NCBI GenBank assembly: GCA_973895155.1
Contig: OZ316891.1
Span: forward strand, 12,152,001-12,216,000
DNA: 64,000 nt
Reading direction: 5' to 3'
DNA from: Marsupella aquatica
Lineage: Eukaryota > Marchantiophyta
This document shows, one piece after another, positions 46,101 through 57,577 of this stretch (its first letter is position 1; each line of letters starts with the position of its first letter). Position numbers and translations under genes: made by a program. The notes under the pieces were generated by a model. It was given only the letters and a program-made list of their open reading frames with translations, searched no databases and had not been told where the DNA came from.

Positions 46101-47228
46101 CCTCCCCGGCCGGCTTCTATCGACGTTGCCTCCCATTCTCCCGAAGTAAATGGAGTAACGAGAGTAACGGGAAGCTGCTGGGGCTCGTCTGCTCTCTCGA
46201 TTGGACTCGACTGGCCTGGATGGAACGGTTGGCATTGGACGGGGACAGACTATGGTACCATTGTAGGGGAAAAGCAGGGCTCCAGCTCATTGACCCATTT
46301 GTTTCACTTGGTTTTGAAGATTTTACACTTTGAACGACTTCTGTTGGTGCGAATGCTTCCTCACTGAACTGACTACTGTACGAGGTGTACGTGGTGGAGA
46401 TTTTGATGGGCCAGCCGCAGCTGAGGTCCTTCTGCTGATACTGTTTGAGACTCAAAATGGTGATACTGTTTGAGACTCAAAATGGTCGGTCACTGAGGGT
46501 CTATTTGATCCTCAGCTGGGATTGGTTGCGATTACCGTAAATTAGATTTGAATCACGCCAGGGAGAGCTTGCTGTGGTGAGCTTGGATTTGAGAAGGCCA
46601 TCGAAAGGATTCTTTCTTGAGGCCACGTTTTGAGTCCATTTCGTCTTGGACTGGTTTGCAATCTTTCCGTCTGTACAAAATAATGGGTGCTGGATATCTG
46701 AGGTTGTGATTTCAGACGGAGAGGAGCGACGGAAACCATTGGGGTACTATACGGACCAGAAATGGTCACGATGTGGGTGATGATTGGTTTTGCTTGATTT
46801 TGAAGGTTCTCCTTCTGCAGAATGTATGCGTTTGTGTAATTGCGCAACTACATTGGAACACGGTTAGGAACGGTGTTTCTCTGTAGAAAGAGGCTTGTAT
46901 GGCTTGGCTTGTTTATGGGACCTTGAAGCAAAATCTTTGAATTGTTTGATGAAGCTCAGCTCCGGTGATCCTTAAAGCCAAGATGGGTGTCACCCACTAG
47001 TTTTCCTTTGGTTGCACTAGAATATTGGGGTGCATCCTTCTGGCAACGCCTTCTCCTATAGTGCGTCTGATTGCTTCAATCGAATATTCTTTTGGCAAGA
47101 GAATGGAATGAGCGACAGGGAGAACCAAAGTGTGCAAGGAAATACAATTAGAAGGAGCAGGTGTGCGGTTCTCGTGAGTTAGACAGATAGGTGGAATGCT
47201 TAGGGTTGGCTTCAAGTAAATTAGAAGA
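43134..47228. other. Intergenic with small duplications, no gene seen
   Basis: Contains a G-rich block (43781-43925), a duplicated 19-24-bp motif at 43252-43294 and a 46-bp tandem duplication at about 45510-45590. A 25-bp tandem duplication lies at about 46438-46485 (GATACTGTTTGAGACTCAAA). Open frames at 46001-46455 on both strands have no recognisable content. The end of the stretch should hold the TLC gene's promoter. Confidence 0.45.
43781..43925 (+). repeat. G-rich imperfect repeat block
   Basis: About 145 bases consist of degenerate units such as GGGAGGGGTTCGGGAGGCC, with many runs of three or more Gs on the plus strand. The composition is sharply different from the AT-rich flanks. Confidence 0.8.
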
Positions 47229-48604
47229 ATGGAAGGTCGAGGGGATGCCGACGAAACATTGGTGACCGAGGACGTAGTGGTTGTATCTGCACCCGGGGAT
47301 GGTCAGAATCAGGCGACTGTCAGGGTCATGGCTGCCTCAGTCGAAAAGAAGAGGAATGGCACGGATGGAATTGGCCTCTGCTTCCTCGCGCTTTTGATTT
47401 TTTGGTTCCTCTCCGTGATTTGGAAGATTGGCGAGGGCCAGACCAATTTGTGGCCTATTTTCGCCAGCTGTATATTTTTTGAAACTGTGAACAGAGTTCT
47501 TTCATCTCTTGTCTTGAATCCGTCTTTTCTCCCCGGACTTCGGGTAAAAAATGTGGACAATTTCCTAAACACTGCTGTATCGCTGCTGCACTCAACCTCA
47601 GTCGCATTGGCAGGTATGACTGTATGACCTTGAAGTTTTGTTGGTTCTGATTCTATCAATTCTCTGGGGTGCTGAAGGTCTCTGTCGTTTCTGTGGCGCT
47701 GTTTCTAAATGTTGTCTAAGTTGGAGGTGAAACTGCTAAATGTTCAGTGATAGGCCTGCTGGTTTGGGAGAGATCGAGGACAAGTCTGGGTGAGATGAAG
47801 ACACATGAAGTCCTCACTGGGAAGGCATGGCCCGGTGCTTTTGAAGTGCTCGCAGCGTCATCTGGGTATTTTGCTTACGATCAATGGGACATGCTGCGGA
47901 GAGGGCTGTACAGGCCCGAGGCTCCCTCGCTCCTTGTGCACCATGCTGTCCTTTTGACTTGTTTTATATTTGCCCTTTTTAAGAACAGCTGCATCAATTA
48001 CTTGGTGCTTACCCTGGTTTGTGAGGTAAGGTTCCTCAGCACACTTGAAACTATCGAGTCAGTGTCGGTGAAAGCTTCTTTCGATGTCACCACGTAGATT
48101 CAGTTAGACCTCCTCCTTTATAGTGCTGCTCATCTTGACAAGTTGCCATTAAAAGGGTTAGCTCATCTGTTGACAATTCAGAAGGCTATCTCTCGGAAGC
48201 TCGCTATCATAGAGTTAGAGCATAGAGTAAGATACTCTTAAAGTGAGAAAGAGTTTGGCATATTCTGAAATGGAGGCTGATCATACAATCTGCAGGTACA
48301 TTCCATCTTTCTCCATCTCCGGAAGGTCTTGCTCTTGGCAGGAGCCAGCAGAAAATGGGATTTTTTTCTTGTGGTAGAGTGGACCTTGAATTGGTTGGCT
48401 TTTTTCACTTCAAGGATTGCACTCCATGTGCTGATTACGATTAAGTTGATCGTGGATTTCAAGAAATTTAAAAGTGGAGTGGAGCTTCCACTAGCGCTCA
48501 TGGGCATGACAGGTCTGAATGTACTCAATTTCATCCTGGGTCAAGGCCTTTACAAGGCGTTTTGGCGAGAAGTTGCTGGAAAGCTACCTGCAAAGGATGA
48601 GTAG
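47229..48604 (+). CDS. TLC-domain multipass membrane protein (323 aa, 3 exons)
   Basis: Exons are 47229-47613, 47748-48025 and 48296-48604; introns are GT-AG and phases match. After a polar N-terminus (about 45 residues) come hydrophobic segments at about 49-65 and 75-95, and more in exons 2 and 3, consistent with six to seven membrane spans. The TLC (TRAM/LAG1/CLN8) signature appears as SLLVHHAVLL (His-His at 193-194). It is followed by CINYLVLTLVCE and, across intron 2, VHSIFLHLRKVL, the conserved segment in which TLC proteins place an acidic residue before a short amphipathic stretch. Length and layout fit the TLCD (TMEM56-like) subgroup better than ceramide synthase, because no Lag1p homeodomain is seen. 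Members sit in the ER or plasma membrane and influence lipid composition. The specific substrate is unknown. Confidence 0.88.
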
Positions 48605-50980
48605 GTAGGCTTCTGCACAGTTTCTGAATCTTGTGTCAATGGAAACTATTGTGGATCTAAGCTAACAAAACCACTCCCGACAAGTTCTGGGAACTTGTGG
48701 CCTGGATAGTGTGGGACATTAAAGTGTGGCTAATGTCCACTTATATCATGTGTCGTTATACAAATGGAATTGATATACCTGGTCCCATTACCTCTACAAG
48801 GCTACATGTAATACAACTTCATCTGTGTTCTGTGTGGTTTTTATAGGGCATGCCACAAATGTTTGGACACCAAACTTGAGGCCCAAGTGGAAGGTTCAAA
48901 ACTTATGAGACTCAAAGTGTGAGACCTGGGTTACCTGTTGTTGTCAAGGGCAGGGTGCCAATAGCAAAACTAAATTCTAGAGTTGAGTTAAGTTTGAGTA
49001 ACTCAATGCAATGTATGGGAGATGTTGCGAAGATTATGGGAGGTTGGGTTAGCCTGAACTTGAGTTAAACTGCCACTAGCTATGTAAAAGGGGGAAGTGT
49101 CCAAGACTTTCCTCTCCTTCTCCTCTTGGATTCCATATTGCTCCACAAATTCATGAAAGAATACTATTTATGGTATAAAAACTGGTGTAACAAGGTTGCT
49201 GTCATGGCTAGTGGTGGTTTAAGGTACCTGCTCTGAGTGAGTGAAGCATCTGATTTGCAATGGCCCAGTACCACACCAAAATGAACTGATTATTTATTTT
49301 CAACTGCATTCAAATATTCTTCACCACAAATTTTATGTAAATGAGACATAATATATCACAATCACAGTGAAAATAAGCTAAACCAGGAGGCAGAGGCCAG
49401 TAGAGGGAAGAACCCAAAGGGCACACCTGGGGAGGACCAAAGAGCCAAAAAGTACAAAGAGCTCTTCAAAACCGCAAAGGAACTAAAGCTCTATTGACAG
49501 CAAACTTTTCGACCAAAGAGCCAAAAAGCACAAGAGCTATTCAGAACCACAAAGGAACTAAAGCCCTATTGACAGCAAGCTGAAAAGCCAGCAAAGCTCC
49601 AGAGTTACTCTAATAAGAGCGTCACAAAGTAAAATTGTCTACATGCCCTAAAACCAACAGCCTCTAATTAATAGTGAGACTCCATTAGGGAAGCACAGCA
49701 CAGATACATGCCCTAAAACCAACAGCCTCCAACTAATAGCGAGACTCCATTAGGGAAACATAGCACAGAAAAATAACTGGAAAGAGAGGATTATAAAAGA
49801 AAGGGAAAGATAATTAAGAAGGGATGTCCAAGACAAGCCAAGAACCTGGTGCCCCCACAACCTCACCCTACCCAATGCACCAAATTTGATAAGTAGAATG
49901 ACACTATACATGAGTACAAAGGCACCATATCAGAATACATTCTGCAACCGAAATCAAATTCTTTGTCCTCCATGGACGTAGATTTGCAGCAGAGTAATAG
50001 GGCAGCAGATTGGGATCCTAATGGCTAGGTTCCATGGGTTGGGAGTGAGCATTACATGTGTGTAAGAATGTTTTGAGCAAAGGTTACAGCTTGTACAAGA
50101 ACTGAAGGGTGTACAAATACTATAATAGGGAGTATGATTTTCCCTCACACTCCGTGTTGAACTGTAACCCTGCCTTTGTAGTGCAGGACATTTTCATTGG
50201 CTCTCAAATCCAAAAATCATAATTTAAAATACTGTGTACACCTTGGAATAGGACATATTTGGGCCCAGGGGGTGTGAGAGGGAGTGACTGTACTCCCTAC
50301 CCCTGGCCCATGGAACTTAGCCCTAAGGGTTCCACCCCTCCTGATCCACTTCCCCAACCCCTTCTCTTTGCTACACACCCTAGTACTCACTCTTGACCCT
50401 CAAATTAGCTATCCTTGGCTCCTTATTCAAAAACTTTCTTTAGTGCAGGTGACCTATCTGCAGCATGCAATAGGCTCCTGGCATGGTTTTGAATTTTCCC
50501 CCTTGTATGCCCATGAGACATTTCCATTCACCTCTTGTTCTCCCAGCATTTGCCTCCGTCAAGGCCTCCTTGGTGCCTTGAAACCCAGGCTGCCTAATTG
50601 TTGAGCTTCACCATATGCATGAAAGCAATTCTACAGTAAACACAGTTCATAACTTCAAACCTGTGGAAGAAGACCGTTTTGAGGGTTCAAAGTCATGCCC
50701 ATTTAGTCTCCGAAAGGAAAATCCTGTAACTTAAAGAAATCTGGCCTTTATGGCTCACCTCCTCCTTTGTCGACATTGAAAACATTCTTGGTTTCACCCT
50801 GCGGACCCAGAGCGTTCACTACTTTTGGGTTGATGATCTTCGTCTTGTCGAAGTGCTTTCTCCAGTGAGAATGTCACGATGCTGCCCTACGGCGGTCTGT
50901 GGGGGAGAGAGGTGGTGACTTTGGGGCGGTCTCAACTATAATCCCCACAGCAATCCGCAGATGGACAAGTAGAACCGTGA
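48605..50980. other. Intergenic with duplications, no gene seen
   Basis: Includes the 3' flank of the TLC gene, a two-copy repeat with a period of about 70 bp near 49437-49580 (GACCAAAGAGCCAAAAAG) and a 65-bp tandem duplication at 49641-49769. No coding gene is supported before the ATG at 50981. Confidence 0.45.
49641..49769. repeat. 65-bp tandem duplication
   Basis: Copies start at 49641 and 49706 with ACATGCCCTAAAACCAACAG and share GAGACTCCATTAGGGAA. Confidence 0.9.
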
Positions 50981-53868
50981 ATGGAATCCCGAGACCGCAT
51001 CATGGAGGAGGTGGATGAGAAGAGATTAAGCCGGAGACTAGAAGAATCGGGGCCGCAGGACCAACTTCCTGCGTTCAGTACTGTTGTGCAACGTTTCTCG
51101 CTCTTCTGTGCGTCACCGCTTTGTAACTCTCAGGTCTGAAGAGAACCTCAGGATCACAGTTTCTAGGCCAAACAGCTGACGCCAAAGATCTTCACACATG
51201 GCACCACGTTAGTCTTTTTGAACATGGAGAACTAGCCATTTACCGATTAATTCGATTAAAGATACGTTGCTGTGGAGAACACTTCCCCGGGTTCAAGGAA
51301 AACGTTTCGATGGTTATGTTGATAAGTGGTTTTATCGCAGATTGGGCACGGTGGGTCTTTGTATTGCAACTGCGAAGGATGCTGTCGATGGCAGGCATTC
51401 GTTGAAGGAAGAACCCAAGATTGCAAGGAGGTGCAGTATGAAGTTTTCACCTTCGAGCATGTGAAGGGATTGGCGCGGTACTTGCTGTGAGTTTGACCAG
51501 ACGACATTTCTTTCTATTTTTTGTGAATGTCGAAACAAGAATTATCTCTGAAGATGTCTTACAGAAAACCCAAATGCTTGTGTAAGCTTGTCACAAGCTG
51601 CCGGTTGAATTTGGATTCCAGCTGAAGCCAGACTCCTTTGTTCTAGGTAGTCAGGTAATGTGGGCGATAGCAATGGTCGGTGGTCAAGTCAGTCGAAAGG
51701 GAAGTCTTGAGGAAGGCGGGATCGTTTCTTTCTCCAAAGTTTATTTTATTTTATTTTATTTTGAATCCTCATGGTTCAAATCAGTTTGTTTTGTTGAGTC
51801 TGGTTTTCTCGTGTCTCTACGTCAACCCTTGCAAAATTCCTGTCGATGGAATGTCTAAACCATTCTACTATGCGCAATTCTCATGCCTCTATTCTTTGCT
51901 TGTCATGTGGCAGAATGCGAGCCGCAAGATACAAGCTTCCGCTGATGAATGTGCTGGAGGTAATGGTTACCATGACCATCACGGCATCTTCAGCTAGTTT
52001 AAAAGCGTGGTTGAGAAGTACTCATGGGAACTCAATTAAGGACTTGAACCTATAAGAATTGTTGTTGGCTGTAGGGCCGATGCCTACCGTATTGTGCTTT
52101 CAGGAAACTATTCAACGGACATAGTATGAATTCAATGGATAGGAATTTACAGACTTTGCTTTCTGACTCATGGTTTGTATGATTTGCGGACTGTAGGTTG
52201 GGGCTGGTAGTGGACGATTGTGTCACCACCTTAACTGTTTCCTGTCCCAACCTTCTCTCTCATCTCAGGTTCTCTTCTCATCATGTCGTTGCTTAAGACA
52301 TGAATTTGGGTGACACTCGTTTTTTGTAGATATTATTTGCATGTAGTTCCTACCAACTGCTGCAACCATATTTGTTGGTGTGACGTTAATTGATAAGCCT
52401 GCTATTTCTAAATGGTTTTATGACCAGGGCTGTGTTGTGCAATTGACAGCAGTGGATAGTGACGAAAGAGGCCTCAATGGCCCGAACGTAGTAAAGCAAG
52501 ATGCGATCAAGGCCATTTCTGAAGCCTTGCCTCATGTGGTACTTGTTTCTTGGATGGTAACCTCTATCTCTCGAACTAAACACCGCAACATTTCTTGTCG
52601 CAGATCAGAAGAGCGTCATGCTTATGTTGTTGTGGCACATCAAGTTTCTTGTGGTCATGCACCCAAGCTGGTTTCCCATCCATATCGTGCTTTTTCAATC
52701 CCAGGATCGTATTAACCATAAGTCAGTTCTGCTTCGCAATTCCCAACTGCCCTGTAGCTTATTTTCCTCTGCTGGTCGATAGCATGATGTTCAATGTAGT
52801 TACATGCCCAGAAAGCCAGTCACAAAAGATTTATATCTGTTACTACTAAGTGTCAATGATGTAAGTGTGCTTTTAACTTACAAGAAGTTGGTGTTGTTGG
52901 CAGCCTTTTGGAGTAGACTGGACAGCCCACATGCGTGCCACGCCCTCGGTGCTTGAGTACATTCTTATTGGAGAAATTGTAAGTTGTTATGGACAACTCT
53001 ACTAAGCATGAAGTACTGCAATGTTAAGGGGCACTGTTAATTGCATTTAGGTACTTTTTTCACTTAGGCAGTGCTGTTCGAGAACGAAACGTTTGCCTTT
53101 AGGTCACTAACAGCGCCATTGTAGTGTCCTTTAATTCTGATAGTCATCTGTACCTTTTTTTCAGTCTCAGTCCCGTGCCCCGTTCGAGTCCTACCGACTT
53201 GAACTTCATTTATTAACTCAGGATGCATCACTGTATTTATGCAGGATGATGGTATATGTGGAGATCCTTGGTTGACATGGGGCTACACTGGGGCCGACAG
53301 TTCAAGTGAGTGCAGTTCTGAAGGTCCTACCAGTCTTCGTATATCTGATGACCCTATGCAAACAAAATGTTTCTCGCACAATGGACCTGGGAGACCAGTC
53401 AACATCGTGCAAATGGGCACTTCGGTCCAATCCTGTAGCCCAAAAGGGAGCCCTTCTGTGCAGTCGTGTCCCCTAAGTGGCATAGGATTTGAAGACGAAG
53501 TTGAGGACATGTTCGTGGGAACTACTCAAAATCACAAGAGACTCAAACTTGGTTCTAAATCTCGGGAACCGAGCTCCATCTGGGAGGACCTCGGTGCTGC
53601 AATGCCAACACGAATTTCAGCCGTGTCTCCAACTAGGATTGATGATATTCACGAGTGTACAGGTTTGGAGATATTCTCAGAAACAGAAAGTAAAGTTGGG
53701 TCAGATATGCCACCGTATGCAGCAGATGGGTGGGTTAGAACAGAATTGACATCTCTTAGCTCACTTCAAATCTGTAGAACTGATGAACGATGGTCAACTC
53801 TTCAGCACTCCCATACTGTGTCTTTCAGGCGGTGCATTCCCTGTCTTTTTAAAAGCAGTCAGTTGTGA
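50981..53868 (+). CDS. Class I SAM-methyltransferase-like protein (367 aa, 7 exons)
   Basis: Exons proposed are 50981-51133, 51428-51486, 51914-51959, 52197-52236, 52450-52556, 52904-52978 and 53245-53868. All introns are GT-AG, and the summed coding length (1,104 nt) is an exact multiple of three with agreeing phases. The N-terminal helical part reads FSLFCASPLCNSQ then YEVFTFEHVKGLARYL. It leads to a glycine-rich SAM-binding motif I, VLE-VGAGSGRL (residues 84-94), assembled across an intron. SVDSDERG (100-107) resembles motif II, PHVVLVSWMPFGVDW resembles motif IV, and EYILIGEIDDGICGDP follows. The last exon holds a poorly conserved region, then the C-terminal stretch ICRTDERWSTLQHSHTVSFR. 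The fold is inferred as Rossmann methyltransferase. Substrate and pathway are unknown. Several exons are tiny (40-75 nt), so the model needs transcript support; exon 5's start is the least certain. Confidence 0.75.
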
Positions 53869-56800
53869 CGATGAGGACTGTAATTGATGCTAAGAGTTTT
53901 GGGGGCAGACCAGTTACAGACTATCCTGCCCGTGACGGAGAAGTCTTGGAGCTTTGATAATATCTAAAGTCAGAACATATCTATTCCTTGTAAAAGCGTT
54001 ACTTGCGGGTGGCCAGCGGGTTAAATGACTATCCTGGACACTAGCATTTGAACTTCTGTCATGCTAGTCGTCTTGCATGGTGGTTCCACATGTGATGGTG
54101 AAGGAGAGTTCGTTCGCCTATTACTGAATAGGAATCGCGAAGTCATTTCGTAGTGGAAATGACATCACGTTAATGCTTCGATCCTATAAACCCTTTTGAA
54201 AGCACATGATCAGTCAAAGTCAGGGTCGTCTAGGAGCCTTCGTGAACGAGACACTGACATTAACAAATGTGTCTTTGAAGCGAGGGAGGTTTTTGATTCA
54301 TGTTATAGTAAAATTCCTCTTTGCAGAAGGTTGTTTTCGATGGAAAGGACATCTAATGCAGCTGAATTTGGCTCCAAGCTTTAATTCAGGATTGAATCAA
54401 AATTTCACTCCTGTTTTGTTCAGTCTTTTTGTTGCAGGTTCTGCAGGTCTAGATCTCTTCTTATCATTTGACAATAGCCTGAAGTGTTCAAAGTTGCGAG
54501 TCTTTGTATAGTCTCGGAGTGGTACGCCAATCTCTGAAGATGGTCTTCACGGAGAGATATTGTACAAACTTCCACAGAAACTCTTCGTGTTCCTGTCGTA
54601 CAGATGTGAGATGAGATCTCCTTGGGACTTCAATACAGAAAATCCCATTTTGTACTTGACAGGACCTCGTAGGCAAGTCAGACAGAAGTACACTGTAAGC
54701 AATACAAACATATGACATACCTGCAGCTTCCTATTGTGTTTCGTGCGAGAAATCGCGTATTCTTATATGCTAAACAAGAAACGAGCTCTTCAAATCTGTT
54801 CCCAGTCGCAAACCAGACATCCATTGCTACAATAGGACCTGCACCGGATTAGATCAAGCATGTGCCTCGAAAAGAAAAAGAATATATCACAAGGTGTCCC
54901 TAGAAATTTCTCCGTTCATGAAGTGGTGCAATTAGAGACATCTATGGTAATTATTAATTGGAAAAGTCCTGATGAGTGATCTAAACTTCAGTGTCAACGC
55001 GGTAACAGATAATTACTCGCGCTTCATGAGTTCTTTTAAACGGTAACGGGTGAAATGAAATCGGCCGAATGTTCTCGCAGCCAAAATTACGTCGACCGAG
55101 TAATGACAACGAATATAACCGAACAATGCTGATCTGATTCGTACGCAAATCCCACAAGTATATTCTTTCGAGCCCACTGCTAGCTAGCTTACTAGATTAG
55201 TAATTCCTCGTTTCCGCAGCACATCGGAGGTTATCGTGTGGAGGCAATATTTGTCTCTACTGGACCGCAAGCAGGTGTCCACTCTGATTGGAGACAAAGC
55301 CTTAATCCTGCTTTCCAGGATTTTCAAGTAAGTTATTCCACCGCTCCGGGCTCTCATCACGCTTTGTCAGCTTCTCATTGCCACGCGAGAAAGTACGGTA
55401 CTCCTGTAAAAGCTTACGTGTTTCAGAAACTTCAACGTCAGTCAATAAATGCGGTGATGCATTTGTAAAGCACACAAAATATGTACATGGTCGTGAAAAG
55501 TACAAGAGGTGGATGACGACCAAGTCTCATAATCGCTCGCAGGTGTCCGCATCTCATCAGTCTGTTGAATTGTTTACTGCGGAACTAGCAGATTGGCTTT
55601 GCAGTTTCGCTTTGCTGGCTCTGTCGATCTGGCTCGATCTGGCTTACCTAATCAGCATGCCGTAGGTTCGAACGTCTAGACCGTCCTGGCTGGACCCCGT
55701 TGACTGGAGGGGCAGCTGACGTGCCTCTGCGCAAGGTCCCGGAAACAGAGAGGCGAATGACTTAATTGAATTGACATAACCTAATCAGTAAGTACATTAC
55801 AGTAGAGCAGGACGATACAGCGTACTCACTCAAGCAAGATACGAAATCGTCACTGCGAAACGAATACATTCAGGAATCTCTTAGACACTCACTTGTATCT
55901 TCGATATGGAAGGTTTACATTCATAGCTTACAGTATAATATTTGCTGAACCGTTCGCGCGAAGGCATTATGCTATTTCTGCGGTCCCCAAAAGGCGCTGA
56001 GATGCATTCTGCAAACTGGGTGACACTAAGTGTTGTCCTTCGCAACTGTAGCTGTTGAAGGGGTCCAAAAAAGTGGAGCTGAGATGGAATCATTTGGGCC
56101 TAGCTAATGTCGGACTCGACAGTTAATGGCTTGATAGTATGATTCTCCAGGGATACGTACATACTGAATGGTGGAGAACCAGAGGAGGAACGAGGAACGG
56201 TTGTAAAACTGGGCGGAGGTCGTAGAGGTGCGATGTGTGGTGGCGTGGCATTGCATTTGGATTCGGTTCGGTCTGGGATTGGATCTTGTGGGCTATAAAT
56301 ACACAAAAACAGTAGAAGTAAGTGTTAGACGGTAAGAGCAGCCTACTCTAGGAGAGTTGCCTTAGAGAGTTGACTACTAGGAGACGACGTGTCGTGTTGT
56401 AGCAAATCGGAGGTAGAGATTATCGCGGAAGTGGCGCGTGGCTACAGAAGATTTTTGTTTGCCTGGAAATGAACTCCTTAACTTAGCTGAAAGAATTCGC
56501 CGTGGCCTTTGGTTTGAGGTGGAGGAAAAAGCAGCAGCCCATCTTGACTGTACTCGTGCGGCTGGGATCGGCGACCGGGGAGGCGACATGTAATGAACAT
56601 TTAACTTATGCTCCGCGCAGGGTATAAGACTTTCCAGCGCGGACATGGCGTTGGTTCAAGGCGGGAACTCGGGAAGGGAATAATGGAGCAAGTGGATGAG
56701 GAGGAGTCAAGTGGTGACGTAAAGGCATTGGGAACTTTTGAGATGTAAATTGTTGCCTGAATTGGTCAGGCTGGAGGAACAGGACGAACTGATTTGAGTT

Positions 56801-57577
56801 CTGCAGAGGTGGGTGGCGTTCTGGTTACGGTAGATTATTGGATAGCGGTGGCGGACTCGGGACTATATCACTGTGATTGTGAAAAAGGCGTTACAGCAAC
56901 GAAGGACCTCGCGACGGGTACCTGCGTACTAAATGGGGACCCGCATGTAGCGTAGTTTAGTTGCCGAGGTCACTCGTTAAGAGGGGCATGATGAATGAAC
57001 AAGAGGGCAAGCAAAGGTTGATTGATTGATTGATACTTGCGAGCGCGAGAGAGAGACAGAGACAGAGAAAGGGAGAAATATATGTCCGGTTTGACCTTTG
57101 GAACTGAAGGTGGCACTCAGTCAATGGACTCCCTTCGTGCTGAAACGGCAAGATTAAAAGTGCTTCATTTCGGAGCCTGTCTCTTTTGAGGAAGGAAGCC
57201 ATTGTAAATCTAGAGCCTGTGGTTTCATAATTCATTGAACTTCGGATCCGATACGCCAGGTCGGAAGGTAACAGGTCAGACGAAGGCAGCAGAGTTGCAG
57301 AAGAAACTCAACTCTCTGATTGGACGGACGCTCGGGTCTGTAAGGATGATTTGATTGGGAGATGGATTGGATTGGATTCCGAAAGGGAATCATTCATATG
57401 CAAAATTGAAAGCAGAGGAAGGAAGTGGTATTCAGGTGCTCGAATAACCATCAGTTGGGATCCATGCGAGGCACAGAGAACTTATTCACATGCTGAAAGG
57501 AACGTCAGCAGCAGTTTTTCGAAAACTGAGGTAGGGTGAAAGAGTAGGCTCCGGTGGGAGTCTACCAAATTGTTAAA
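53869..57577. other. Intergenic / upstream region of the C2-GRAM gene
   Basis: No gene is supported. A short open stretch at about 55221-55330 (STGPQAGVHSDWRQSLNPAF) has splice-like ends but no partner exon. A GATT tetranucleotide repeat (about 57018-57033) and a GA-rich tract (about 57043-57075) lie in the last kilobase, which probably contains the promoter and 5' UTR of the next gene. Confidence 0.4.

Noticed and set aside
55630-55690. Possible tRNA-like remnant (GGTTCGAACGTCT)
   Set aside because: The T-arm-like string cannot be extended into acceptor, D and anticodon stems.
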